Positions 45,751 through 57,040 of a stretch of 64,000 nucleotides of DNA are shown here, in pieces. The position numbers were made by a program, and so were the translations under genes. Source of the stretch: Pogostemon cablin (lineage: Eukaryota > Streptophyta > Magnoliopsida > Lamiales > Lamiaceae); NCBI GenBank assembly GCA_023678885.1, contig CM042955.1, positions 22,765,835 to 22,829,834 on the forward strand. Direction: 5' to 3'. Below the pieces are notes generated by a model. The model was not told the origin of the DNA and ran no database searches. It saw only the letters and a list, made by a program, of their open reading frames with translations. How positions within the stretch are numbered: position 1 is the stretch's first letter; each line of letters opens with the position of its first letter.

Positions 45751-48700
45751 ATGTTGAGAATATGTAGTGCACATTTTTCTGGTTTAATCTTCGGAAAGAG
45801 CAAAGAGAGCAGAACTGGTGTGGCCTCATTTTTTCAGTTTAATGGGACAAAATCAGTTGAAACCATGCAACTTAGATCACACAGTTTATTGGACAAAGGA
45901 CACATTCCCACATTAGGTACATATCAGACTGATCTTCTTCTAAATGTAAATCCATAAAGATGTAAAATCTAAATTTTATTCATTTCTGCCAACTTTTTTG
46001 GTTTTGTCATTTGTTTTGTTGGTGAAAAGGTGAAGTACATATCTTCAGTTCTTTAAATCCTTCAGATGCCAGATTTAGAGTTTAAAACATAAACCGATCC
46101 GTATCTTTTTACTTTATTCGAATAGGTCCCAAAATAGTTAAGACATTAATTTTGTTTCAAAACTTTCTGTTTTGCTCCGATTTCATCCCAAAACAATATT
46201 TTTTTATCAATTTCGTCTCATAATTTTGTAAAAGCACCGGTTCAATCTCTCCCATGGAATTAGAAAAATTGAACATTTTTAAGTAAAAAGGTTAATTTTT
46301 GTGAGAATTTAAAAGTTATAGGACTATTTTGGAAATTAAGTTTTTTGAAACTATTCTGAATAAAGTAAATTTGTATGGTAAGATTTAGATTTTAAACTCC
46401 CAGATTTAATTTTAATCAAATTTAGTTGTCTATTTTTTCAGCTTCAAAACATGGAAAAATTAAAGCCATTGCCTCTCCAACAGTTTCCTCCCCAAAGAGG
46501 GAAACGGACCCAAAGAAAAGGATAGTTGTGACAGGAATGGGCCTTGTTTCGGTGTTTGGCAGTGATATCGATACATACTACAACAAATTGTTGGATGGAA
46601 TTAGTGGAATCGGCCCGATCGACAGATTTGATGCATCAGAGTTCTCTGTTAGGTTTGCCGGACAGATTCGTGGTTTCTCTTCGGAGGGATACATTGATGG
46701 CAAGAATGAACGTCGTCTTGACGACTGCTGGAGATACTGTTTGGTTGCTGGTAAAAGAGCCCTTGATGATGCCAACCTTGGAAAACAAGTTCTTGAAAAT
46801 GTGAGTTTTTATTTTATATAAGTTGATATCACATTTTCTCCAAGGGATTATTGGTGTGAAATGTTACTAACTTATTAGAAATTAAAGCCTTAATTTCTAG
46901 TGGATTGTCAAATTTGGTCTAACATGGGGATAAAAACCTTTTTAGTCCCATAACTTTCCCCATGGGCTTTTTTAGTCCCAAAAAAGATAAGTTTGCCAAA
47001 TTAGTCCTACCGGCGAAAAAATAGGGCCAAAAACATCATATTTTCGCCGGAAAAAGCTGACATCACCTGGAAACAGCCACGTCACAGCCGGAATCCAAGA
47101 AATCCGGCCGGTATGATGACATGGCGCCCTGATGGCCGGTGAGTTAGCGGGATAAGAGCCTATTCAGTCCCATAACTTTCCCCATGTTCTATTTTGGTCC
47201 CAATAAAGATAAGTTTGCCAGTTTAGTCTCACTCGTGTAGAAATAGGCCCAAACACGTCCTATTTTTGCCAGAAAATACTGACATCATCGGAATCGTCAA
47301 TTTTCAACCGGGACGATGACGTGGCGCTCTGATGGCAGGTGACTCAACAAATTAAATATTATTTTAATGCTAATAAGATATTTTTATTTAAACAATTCCG
47401 ATCGGTGTCATGGCCGATGGCGAAATCGTGGTCGCTGGCGAAGTTCTGGTGTTTGTGATGTGGGCCTTGATGGCGGCGATTTCGTGCCAGAAGAGAAATG
47501 GGCTGATGACCCTTAATAATTTTTTTCCTAATTATTTAAAATTTTAGAAAATAAAAATGCCTTGTTGGTATTAAAATAATATTAATTTTGACTGAAAATC
47601 AACGATTCCGGCTGTCACTTGACAATCACGTGCTATTTTTCGATGATGTCCGCATTTTTCAGCGAAAATAGGACTTGTTTGTTCCTAATTCTATAGGGGT
47701 GGGACTAAATTGATAACTTATCTTTATTGGGACTAAAATAGAACATTAGAAAAGTTATGGGACTGAATAGACTCTTATCCCGCTGACTCACCTGCCATCA
47801 GGCGCCACATCATCATACCGGTCGGAATTCTAGGATTCCGGCTGTGACGTGGATGTTTCCAGGTGATGTCAGTTTTTTCCGGCGGAAATATGACTTTTTT
47901 GGCCCTATTTCTTCGCCGGTGGGACTAATTTGGCAAACTTATCTTTTTTGGAACTAAAAAATACAATGGAAAAAGTTATGGGACTAAAAAGGTTTTTATC
48001 CCGTCTAACATGCACAGTTATGGATTTCTACTAACAAATCAATTAATCGAAATATCTTGTCTCAAATAACCGAAATATCTTGTCCCAAATACTTTAATTA
48101 TGTGGATGAAAGAGTAAGTTGAAATATGGATGCTATTAATGTGTGAATAAGAAAAATATGCTCCCTGCGTCTCGCGCAAATGGTTGTTTTTACTTTTTGG
48201 CATGTGGATTAAGTAGTATTATTATTTAATGTGTAGTGGGTGGTTGTATTAGTGGGAATGTGGACCTCATATGTTAATTGTATTAGTGGGTGTGTGTGGG
48301 TCTCATGTGGGTAAAAAAGGAAATGAGACTCTTTGGGTGAGACACCCAAAATGGCAAAAAAAACTCTTTGGGTGGGACGGAGGAAGTATATATTTTTTCA
48401 AAGGATTTGGGCGCACGGTGTGTTTGGTTTATCGGCCCAGTGGAGCCGGGCCCACTCAATTCAATAGCATGATATTGTTCGCTTTGGGCCGCCCATAAAT
48501 CCGCACGATTTCGTCATCCCTACTTCTAACCGATGTGGGACAAACAAAGTCCCATGACTAGATATCAGTTTTAGACGCATAGCGTGACATTGTCCGCTTT
48601 GGGCCGCCCACAGGCCCGCACGGTTTTGCTCCCTGGGTTCACACCCAAAAAACCTCATGCTAGGGAGAATCTTGTCCGCACTTATAAATCCATTGTCATC

Positions 48701-51700
48701 CCTACTTCTAACTGATGTGAGACTTTAGTTGACAACCAACCAACACAGTGCGCCCGGGGCATACAAGTGGATTTTTTCCATTCAATTTTCATTAAAAATT
48801 TTAGAACTATTTTTTATCTATCCTACAAAGTGTACGTGAAATAGTTTAGTCGGAGGTCATCACTTTTCATTATATCACTTTTTATCAATAATATTATACC
48901 TTTTTATTCATCTCACCAACTCAAGCCTTATGAGGAGCTCAAACAAACTTTTGCCGATTTACAGAATGTCAAAACGACTTCTAAAATAACAATTCTTAAG
49001 ATAATTTATGTATTTTTGGCAGATGGACAAGACAAGAATAGGAGTATTGGTGGGATCATGCATGGGAGCCATGACAGTATTCAACAACGCAGCAGAAATG
49101 TTATTTCAAAAGGAACACAAAAGGATAACTCCATTTTACATACCTTATATACAAATGAACATGGGGTCTTCATTGTTGGCTATAGATATGGGATTCATGG
49201 GGCCTACGTACGCCATTTCCAGTGCTTGTGCCACTTCAAATCACAACTTCATCGCAGCTGCGAATCATATCAGACGAGGCGAAGCAGATGTTATGGTAGC
49301 CGGAGGTGCAGATGCTTCCATTACTCCACTAGGACTTGCCGGTTACATAGCATGCAGAGCCTTGTCTCAAAGAAACGACGAACCACATAAGGCGTCAAGG
49401 CCATGGGACAAAAACCGCAATGGATTCATCTTAGGTGAAGGTTCTGGTGTTCTGGTACGTGAGATTTAAACTAGATTATACTACAAAGAATATAGAGATT
49501 CATTTTAGAGAAAATATCAAAATTCGTCCTTTAAATATGACTAATTCCAATTTTAATCTTTTTTTATTTGCAATTCTTAATTTTGGTTTTTTTGTTCGAT
49601 TGTGGTCCCTTTATTCCATATTTAGTCCTTTATCAAATTTAGTTCAAATTTTTTTGTCTAAATTTAATCCTTCATGTCAGAATTTGTCCAATTTTTGGTC
49701 CAAATTTTGGTCAAAAACAGACCAAAATCAAACAAAAATGAGTTAAAAGTTTATTTTGTCTCATAACTATTGAAAACTTTAGTTTTTGTCCCAAAAATAT
49801 ATTTGTATCGATTTTGTCCAATAACTATTGGTTTGTTTCAATTTTGCCCAATTTTCGCCGGAAATTGGTCACGTGCGCTGCACGTGACCTATAATTTGGG
49901 GGAATCCGGCGATGGGTGGGTGACCTGGACAAATGGATAAAATTGGACCAATAGAATAGCCACGTCATCAATTAATAAAAAAATTTAAAAAATAAAAATC
50001 TGACTCACTAGCATTTTTTCCTTCTGATGGTGGGTGAATTTCGTGCGGAACCGTTTCCTGCTGCTGGAGTTGAGAATGGGTGTGGAGGTGGCGTTAATGG
50101 CGGCGGTGGGATTAATTGGGGTGTTGTTGTTATCCGGTGGTGGGGCAGACAGCCCATGGCTGAGTGCCAGCAGCATGTGCGGCGCCGACGTGTAGTACGA
50201 TGAGGAGATCGGCGGAGGTGAGGGGGAGTTATTCGGGCTGCTGCCGCTGTTGCCACGTGGAGGGGGTGGGGGAGGGTGGTGGCGGTGGTGCGGCTGATAC
50301 TCGAGAGCGGGGGTGGCATTCGGCGGGGGGAGCTGCGGTAGCTCCTCCGGCTGGCGGCGGTGGAAATTGCAGTGGCAACCGCAGGCGGCCCATTTTAGCG
50401 AGGTGGGCTCGGCGGGGTTAGAAGCGGGGGAGGGTATGAATTCGCCGCAGCCGTTGAGGGCGTGGCCGCCGAGGGTGGCGGAGTGGTTTTTGAGGCATTC
50501 TTTGTAGGAGACGATGACGGGGTGGTGGTGGAGATGCAGCGGCGCGTGACGCTTGAGCATTCTTTGTCCAGGTCACCCACCCATCGCCGGATTCCCCCAA
50601 ATTATAGCACGTGACCAATTTCCGACGAAAATCTAGGGTTTCGGCGAAAATTGGGCAAAATTGAAACAAAAACAATAGTTATGGGAAAAAAACTAAAGTT
50701 TTCAATAGTTATGGGGCAAAATAAACTTTTAACTCACACAAAAAAGGACCACAATTGAGGATTGCAAATAAAAAATGAATAAAATTGAAATCGAGTTTGA
50801 TATATTCCCTTCATTTTATAATGTGTGATTAATAATTAGTTAGGATGACATTTGTACAGATCCTGGAAAGCTTGGAGCATGCAATGAAAAGGGGAGCCAA
50901 GATTTATGCAGAGTACTTGGGTGGTGCTGTTACTTGTGATGCTTACAACATGACTGATCCTCGTCCTGATGGGCTTTCCGTTTCGTTGTGCATAACCAAG
51001 AGTTTGGAGGATGCAGGAGTTGCACCTGAAGAAGTTAATTATGTTAATGCTCATGCAACATCAACTCCTGTAGGAGATTTGGCTGAATTGAATGCCATTA
51101 AGAAAGTATTCAAAGACACCTCCAACTTGAAGATGAATGCCACCAAGGTAAAACAATTCTTCTTTTAGCTAGTTTACTGTATTAGAATATGAGTTAGTCT
51201 AGTGTACAACAGTAAGAATTTAATTGAAGTTTACATGAAAACATAAGAAAGCTCTAAAGATTACTAATCCCAAGGGGAAAGCTTGAATGAGTAAATAAAT
51301 TACAAAAATGATAAACCTCATGGCCTAGCTGTGAAGGTTTAAGGTGGCTTTAAGATGAAATTCTTTCAAGTCTCAGGTTCGAAACTCATGGGTGCGATCA
51401 ATAACTGTAAGGTAGTCCATACAGAGTATTCAAGGGTTCTAGCCTCTCCCGTATTAATCGATCTATGGATTGAATATCGGTGCATAAATAAATTACTCAA
51501 AAACATAAAGACGATATGCAAAAGAGTAAATGAAGTATTCAGGAAACTGTCTTATTCTCAACATGTCTTAATGCTTGGAATAGTCAATGATTGGACATGG
51601 ACTTGGAGCAGCTGGTGGGATGGAAGTAATAGCAACCATTAAAGCAATCAACACTGGCTGGTTACATCCAACAATCAACCAATACGTATATGCGTTAATC

Positions 51701-52002
51701 ACCACTAATGAATTTCAAAATGTATACTCCATGTATGATCAAATTAACTAATTTTAAGCTCTATCTTATATGAAGGATTTGGAGGCTGAGATCACAATTG
51801 ATACAGTCCCCAACATAAAGAAAAAACATGAAGTAAACGTGGGTATGTGAAATATCTTACTTGTTCTAGCATCGCCAACATCTCAAGTCCACTTGCTCAT
51901 GTATAATCAAAGCTTCTTATCTCATTTGTTACAGCCATATCCAACTCATTTGGCCTGGGAGGGGTTAATTCAGTTGTCGTCTTCGCACCGTTCAAGCCTT
52001 AA
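45751..52002 (+). CDS. 3-oxoacyl-ACP synthase I-like protein (KAS I-like), plastid, intact copy 2
   Basis: Seven exons: 45751-45916, 46442-46800, 49023-49454, 50860-51147, 51584-51685, 51776-51842, 51935-52002. All have GT-AG borders and compatible phases, giving 493 aa. Residues 1 to about 75 form a Ser/Lys-rich plastid transit peptide. The condensing-enzyme fold follows (KKRIVVTGMG). Catalytic residues by family alignment: Cys244 in SSACATS, His384 in NAHATS, Lys415 and His420 in KSMIGHGLG. The family uses malonyl-ACP to elongate acyl-ACP in fatty-acid synthesis. Sequence such as NHIRRGEAD and the C-terminal AFKP-like ending (APFKP) point to KAS I rather than KAS II. Oddity: the conserved GFGGHN/GFGGTN is GLGGVN, so Leu479 replaces the gatekeeper Phe. 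The start was chosen at ATG 45751, the equivalent of copies 1 and 3. Confidence 0.92.
46115..46345. repeat. MITE arm in intron 1 of the intact KAS gene
   Basis: Closely similar to about 18440-18720 in KAS copy 1 intron 1 ('gaacatttttaagtaaaaag', 'gagaatttaaaagttata'). The inverted second arm seen in copy 1 is missing here. Confidence 0.7.
46927..48002. mobile_element. Long-TIR MULE in intron 2 of the intact KAS gene
   Basis: 1076 bp. The ends GGGATAAAAACCTTTTTAGT are perfectly inverted on the right, and similarity extends over more than 200 bp per arm, with some GC-rich stretches. The 9-10-bp TSD GTCTAACATG is exact (46917-46926 and 48003-48012). Between the arms, 47400-47500 is unusually G/C-rich ('gatggcgaaatcgtggtcgc') and might be a captured gene piece; I cannot identify it. 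No transposase. Confidence 0.88.
48161..48387. mobile_element. Stowaway-type MITE in intron 2 of the intact KAS gene
   Basis: Ends CTCCCTGCGTCTCGC and, inverted, CTTCCTCCGTCCCACCC. TA-rich flanks are consistent with a TA target. Confidence 0.75.
48410..48740. repeat. Unclassified GC-rich repeat relic in intron 2
   Basis: The phrase 'attgt(t/c)cgctttgggccgccca' occurs twice, at about 48473-48495 and 48588-48610, each followed by a 'gcacg' motif. 'catccctacttctaac(c/t)gatgtg' also occurs twice (about 48515 and 48697). This looks like a short dispersed repeat with a partial tandem duplication. I cannot assign it to a superfamily. Confidence 0.45.
49740..50735. mobile_element. Pack-MULE carrying a ZF-HD gene fragment
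   Basis: 996 bp. The terminal repeats GAGTTAAAAGTTTATTTTG are inverted at the right end and extend about 170-190 bp inward ('ccaattttcgccgg', 'gggggaatccggcgatgggt', 'ggtgacctggacaaa'). The flanks aacaaaaat and acacaaaaa are a weathered TSD at best. Between the arms lies a host zinc-finger-homeodomain fragment with no transposase, which is the definition of a Pack-MULE. Relatives lacking cargo are at 55034-55835 and 57347-57567. Confidence 0.85.
50014..50560 (-). pseudogene. Captured ZF-HD (zinc-finger homeodomain) fragment
   Basis: The minus-strand frame starts MLKRHAPLHLHHHPVIV. The ZF-HD dimerisation domain follows (YKECLKNHSATLGGHALNGC, GEFIPSP, CGCHCNFHRRQPEE), then a Pro/His/Ser-rich linker. 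Last come the first residues of the homeodomain (RKRFRTKFTHHQKEKM), after which the sequence passes into the transposon arm. Most of the homeodomain is thus missing. Within the zinc finger the usual 'LKCAACGC' is LKWAACGC, losing a probable zinc ligand. High G/C contrasts with the AT-rich intron. It is antisense to the KAS gene that hosts it. An intact ZF-HD regulates transcription as a dimer; this piece could at most act as a truncated dimer or as an antisense/siRNA source. Confidence 0.9.
51319..51490 (+). mobile_element. Possible tRNA-derived SINE in intron 4 of the intact KAS gene
   Basis: A-box-like TGGCCTAGCTG (51321) and B-box-like GGTTCGAAAC (51376-51385) are present in the right order. 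No clear tail or TSD. Confidence 0.4.
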
Positions 52003-52257
52003 AGTGTCCAACCTTCTCTAATCGTTTCTATGCAGGCCCTGCACTGCTCTTTTCATGTACGATACATGTAGTTTGATCAACTGAAATTCAAGAAATATTA
52101 AACACCAACTTCATTCCAATTGCTAATCATCAATCTTATATATGCATGAGATCAACACATTCTAGATTTATGATAAAAGTTCTTCTATGTAGTACGATGT
52201 GTACAGTGACGAAGCCAGGAATTCCGTTCAGGGACCCAATTACTTAATAATATAATA

Positions 52258-53034
52258 TTCCCTCGGTCTCATTAAAATTTTTCACAACTGCTTATGCACA
52301 TATATGGATTAAGAGAAGTGATATTTTTATAAATGAAGTATATTGAAATGTTAGTTGTGTTGACTTAACTACTATTAATTAAAAGGTAAAAAAATAATAA
52401 TAACAATATTTGTGCGACGACTAAAATGGAGAATGTGAAAAATTTTGTGTTATGGAGAGAATAATAGAAGAGACAAGATAAAAAAAACAAAATTTTATCC
52501 AATAACAATAAAAAAACTATTTTTTAGCAACGGAATTCAATCCGTTAATAATTATCAAGGGATTGCTAACAAAAATTATATTTTTCTTTTAACAACAGAA
52601 TGCCAACAAAATTATCATGTTTTTACCAAAATAAAATCCATTGCTATTTACCAATGAATTACCAAGGAACATTGCATAAATTACCAACAGAATTATTAGC
52701 AACGGATTACCAATGAAAGGATTACCAACGGAATTATTTACCAACAGATTTTATTATTAATCTGTTGGTAAACCTATTTAAGAGTGGAACTAAGGCTCTT
52801 ACCAACGGAATATCTCGTTGGTAAAAACAGTTTTTTTGTAGTGTAACCACAAAAGTTACTTTAATTTAAATGTCACTCATCTTTCACACTCATAACATTA
52901 TATATTTTACATTTTATTTATCACCTAAAAATACTAAAATACCCCCAAAAAGTCAAAAAAGTTAGTCAAAAAAATATTTTTTTCTTAAACAATGTGAAAC
53001 AGTAAAGGAGAAGCTTGTTACTAGATGGAGGGAA
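52258..53034. mobile_element. Stowaway-like MITE, host of a CACTA MITE
   Basis: Ends TTCCCTCGGTCTCATT and, inverted, TTCCCTCCATCTAGTAAC, with TA on both sides. It is interrupted by 52506-52843. Just left, 'cagtgacgaagccagga' (52204) looks like a lone hAT end. Confidence 0.65.
52506..52843. mobile_element. CACTA-type MITE nested in the Stowaway
   Basis: 338 bp from CAATAAAAAAAC to GTTTTTTTGTAGTG. Exact 3-bp TSD TAA (52503-52505 and 52844-52846). Internal 'accaacggaattatt' repeats as at 17671. Confidence 0.8.
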
Positions 53035-53322
53035 TAATTATTAAATGATTAAATCAGTTTAAGATTTTAGAAAAAATAATTATTTAACATGGTATTAGAG
53101 GCACCGTTAATAAGGTCCAAAACCATCCATTTATTTAAAAAATCCATGTGCATGGGCTCAAGGTTCAAATTTCACCACCACCCATTTATAAAAAAATTAT
53201 ATGTGCAAGGCTTGAGGCAAATTAACCCGTCTGCACATAAGGGGGCTTGTTAGAATGACTTAATTAAATAGTAAATGATATTCTATTCTACCGACTTAAA
53301 CTTTTAGATAAGATAGTTATTT

Positions 53323-53576
53323 CAGTGTTTTCATAATCGGACCGGAGATCAAATCGGTACCTCAAACGGTCTGAGGTTCAACCGGTCGGACCGATCGGAC
53401 GGGCGGTTCAACCGAAAAAACAAAAATTTTATATTTTTAATAATATTTTATTATTTTATATATCATTTTACATTAACATACTCTATTTACTATTTATATA
53501 TATATATAATAATACTACAAATACAAAGTTTTTAATAAATATAGTAAAGAAACATAATACATTTGTAATTATGGGT

Positions 53577-53617
<41 letters not shown>

Positions 53618-53915
53618 GCTATGAAGATTAATTAATTGACTTCCTATTCAAATTAATTAAAACGAATTAAATTGCCTAAATTGCTAATTAATTTGAGTAA
53701 CTAATTAGTGCAATAAATCCATCAATCACATACTCTAAGGCCCTAAACACGAGACGTTGCCTTTCTTGAGCCCAACGCTTCATTGTTCCAACTTCCAAGA
53801 GCGATTCAAACCGGTTCTGAGCGATTCAACTCAAAAATAATTTTGGGGTCCTTCCGGACCGGTTCCCGGTTCAACCGGTTGAACCGGCCGGTCCGGAACA
53901 GTTCTGAAATCACTG
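53323..53915. mobile_element. hAT-type non-autonomous element
   Basis: Starts CAGTGTTTTCATAATCGGACCGG and ends, inverted, CAGTGATTTCAGAACTGTTCCGG. Exact 8-bp TSD AGTTATTT (53315-53322 and 53916-53923). The subterminal 100 bp is packed with 'ccggt' and 'ggttcaaccg' motifs in both orientations. Confidence 0.92.
53581..53616. repeat. (AT)n microsatellite
   Basis: About 17 AT units inside the hAT element. Confidence 0.9.
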
Positions 53916-53923
53916 AGTTATTT

Positions 53924-55024
53924 AACAAGTTATACATTCATAAAAAAGAATCTATCTTTCCTTTGAATTAAAAGCGGAAATCTCCTTCAAGATTTGGTGA
54001 AGATCTCAAGGACCGATATGATGTGTTTGCTTATTATGAAATGTATTTAATTGATCTTTAGGTTTTATGAGATGAGAAGCTACATATCTTGAGTTGTGTT
54101 TGTTTCTTGAAGTTAAATTCATTAAGCATCCAACAACTATTGAAGATTTCGATTTTCGTCCAAAAAAAGTTAAGACTTTTGAAAAGGTCCCATAACTTTT
54201 GAATTTCAATCAGAAATTATCCTTTTTGGGACGGTTTAAAAATTTCCAGGAGTTATGGGACGATTTCAATTATAAAAGGTCCCATAAAATTTTGCAAGCT
54301 TCCAAAAATTTGGACGGTTTTGATAATTTTCAGGAGATATGGACGATTTGCTACGAAAAATTAGTTTTGGGACGAAATCTAAAATTTTAAGATAACTATG
54401 GGACTAAATAAAAAATTTTAAGTAATTTGGGATAACAATCGAATTTGACAAAAATTATGGGACTAAAAGTACGTTTAACTCTTGTTTCTTCATTAATCTA
54501 GCTCATTATAAGGTGTTTGAGAAAGAGTATGTCCACCTGCTGGATAGAATAATTTTAAGCAGGTATTGTGTGAAACGGTCTCTTGATGAAACCATTACAT
54601 TATTTTTATTAGTTATCACTTTTAATTATTAAAGATATTTTCACTTTTTATCGATGCACATAAACTGATCATGAAAATATTATATTTGAGGGTATTATAC
54701 TATTATAATTGGGGTTGTTACTTTTATCGATCATATATCATTTTATTATGATTGACACTGCTGTGAACCCTTATTTCACGCAAATCAACCCATCATATAT
54801 AAAAATTGTAAAGAACATTCTATCCTTGAATATCCTAAACCCTACTCAAGAGTATAACAAGACATAAACTACTAGGTTTCACATAATCCCCGTTTCACAC
54901 AAGATTTTGCCTTTTTTTATTAGAATTTATCACTTTTTAACCATTTCACGGAATGGGTTCCGTGAAATGTTGTGTGAATTTTTGCCAATAATTTTAGAAT
55001 CAAATGGCGTGTTAGAGGAAACAT
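53924..55024. other. Intergenic DNA with MITE relics
   Basis: About 54145-54480 contains repeated 'ggtcccataa' and 'gggacgaaatc' phrases in both orientations, probably a decayed relative of the local MULE MITEs. 'gtgtgaaacggtctcttgatg' (54568) is a common plant dispersed-repeat motif. No gene. Confidence 0.4.
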
Positions 55025-55033
55025 GATTATACT

Positions 55034-55835
55034 AAGTTAAAAATTTGTTCTGTTCCATAACATTTTACAATTTTAATTATTTATATCCCAATAAAGATAT
55101 TTGTGTCAATTTAGAATCATAATTATGAATGTTAATTCAATTTTACCCAATTTTCACCGGAACCCTCAATTTTTTTTTGGAAAATGATCATATGCGTTGC
55201 ACGTGACCATTAAATTTGGGAGAAACTGACAAGCTTTGCTGAGTTAGCAATCCAGATAAAATTGAACCAATAATAATACCACGTCACACTTTATAAATAA
55301 ATAAATAATAATAATAATAACAATAATAATAATAATAATAAATATGCCAACTCACCGATACCTAATTTCTGAAAACATTTTATTATTTTTATTTCGGGAG
55401 AGAGAATACCACGTTTTTTTAAAACCTAATTTCTGATTTTGATTTGGGAGAGACATTATCACTTTTTTTTTTAATATTTATTAAACATTATAATGTTAAT
55501 AAAAATAGTAAAATGTTTTAAGATATTACGTGTCAAGTGAGTCAGTATTTTTTATTTTTTAAAAAATAAATTAAATTGTGATGTGGAATTATGATAGGTT
55601 GAATTTTATTTGCATCGCCACCATAGCAAATGTTGTCGGTTTCTCCCAAATTGAACTATCATGTGCAATGCACATAACGGTTTTCCAAAAAAAATTGAGG
55701 GTTCTGACGAAAATTGGACAAAACTGAAAGAAAAATCAAAGTTATCGTATTAAATTGATATAAATTTTTTTATTTTTTTTTGTAGTAGAATCTAAAATAT
55801 TAAATAGCTATGGGACAGAACAAATTTTTAACTCG
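55034..55835. mobile_element. MULE-type element, same family as the Pack-MULE
   Basis: 802 bp. Ends AAGTTAAAAATTTGTTCTG and, inverted, CGAGTTAAAAATTTGTTCTG. Exact 9-bp TSD GATTATACT (55025-55033 and 55836-55844). Inner arms share 'gcacgtgacc'-like and 'aaatttgggagaaac' phrases with 49740-50735. No cargo recognised; a (TAA)n run sits at about 55300-55345. Confidence 0.85.
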
Positions 55836-55872
55836 GATTATACTAGTAAGAACAAATTAACATTTTTTAAAT

Positions 55873-56217
55873 GGGATAATTTTAGATTTAGTCCCGTAAG
55901 AATTGTTCAATGTCAAAAAGATCCCAAAACTAGCAGATTTAGTCCCATAGGAATTTTTCATCAAAATCTGTTAATAGTTGACGAAATATTGTGAACCATT
56001 AACAAGACCAAAATGGACTATGTCTACTTTGAAAGACAGAAAATAATATAAATTTGGTAGTTTATAATAATATAAGTTAATTTGAGACGCAAATTTTCGA
56101 AAATTATGATTATAATTTTTTATGGGACCAAAACCGCTAGCTATGGGACCAGTGTATTCCTACGGGGTTATAATTGAACTGAAGGAATTCTTATGAGACC
56201 AAATGTGATATTTTCCC
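55873..56217. mobile_element. MULE-type MITE
   Basis: Ends GGGATAATTTTAGATTTAG and, inverted, GGGAAAATATCACATTTGG; flanks tttttaaat and tttttgaaa are near-identical. Confidence 0.65.
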
Positions 56218-56379
56218 TTTTTGAAATGTGTGGAGCAAGGTTGAGTATCAAAACGAATATCTGATTCTGTTTTCTTCATGACTTGTGCAGGTCTTCTAGG
56301 TGACTGTAATGAAATTAATTAACCAGCTTTGCCTATTGTACTATTATTTGATCTATCATGCGAAGTATTCACTCTACTT

Positions 56380-56490
56380 TTTAATGAATGGTTGGTAGAA
56401 AAAGCAGGGCAGATTACTAGAGAAAACCATACTTGTATACTGCATATTGTTTAATGAATGGTCGGTAATGGTTGGTAGAAAAAGCTGAGC
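56380..56490 (+). repeat. Duplicated promoter-like segment upstream of KAS copy 3
   Basis: 'aatggttggtagaaaaagc' appears twice (about 56387 and 56467). A diverged form lies upstream of the intact KAS gene (about 45590). These are probably remains of the ancestral KAS promoter, now separated from exon 1 by MITEs. Confidence 0.5.
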
Positions 56491-57040
56491 AGACAAGAGA
56501 AAATATCACATACAGTTTTTTTCATTTTCGGACTTTAGTCCTTTTAATATTCACATTCTCAATTTTGATCATTTTTGTACAAATTAGGTCAATTTTGTCC
56601 AATTTTAATCTTTTATGTACCAGAATCAAAACATTCGCCAGAAAGTTGCGGAAAAATTGGAGATACAGCCAATATAGTTTAATGTTAATTCTTTATCTAT
56701 CTTTTTTTTTTCAATTTTAATACCTTGTCTAATTATTTTATCAATTGTAGTCCTTATCTATTTAATTCTTATTTGAAAATTCCTTAAAATAATTCTTTGT
56801 GAGACAGGTCTTAGAATTTTTTTGAAAAAACAAATCAAAAAAATTGGAATAAATTGTACATGTATATAGTATATATACTCTCTCCATTCCACCAATATAA
56901 ACATGAATTTTGGTGTATAAATTAAGATAGAGGGGTATTTTAGTTAGCGTAATGAGAAAAATGTAAAAAGTTATTGGGTTTAGTGTAATATAATGTAGCA
57001 ATTTTATATTATTGTAGCATTATGAAAGTATTAATATCTT

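Larger units (their letters stand above)
49508..50809. mobile_element. MULE-type MITE in intron 3, host of a Pack-MULE
   Basis: Ends GAGAAAATATCAAAATTCG and, inverted, GGGAATATATCAAACTCG. Exact 9-bp TSD TTCATTTTA (49499-49507 and 50810-50818). The inner arms share 'tttttatttgcaat'. It is interrupted by the element at 49740-50735. Relatives lie at 19311, 55873, 57041 and 58521. Confidence 0.85.

Noticed and set aside
50164..50421. Plus-strand open frames opposite the ZF-HD fragment
   Set aside because: Shadow of the G/C-rich minus-strand coding sequence; the product is low-complexity Gly/Ala/Arg.
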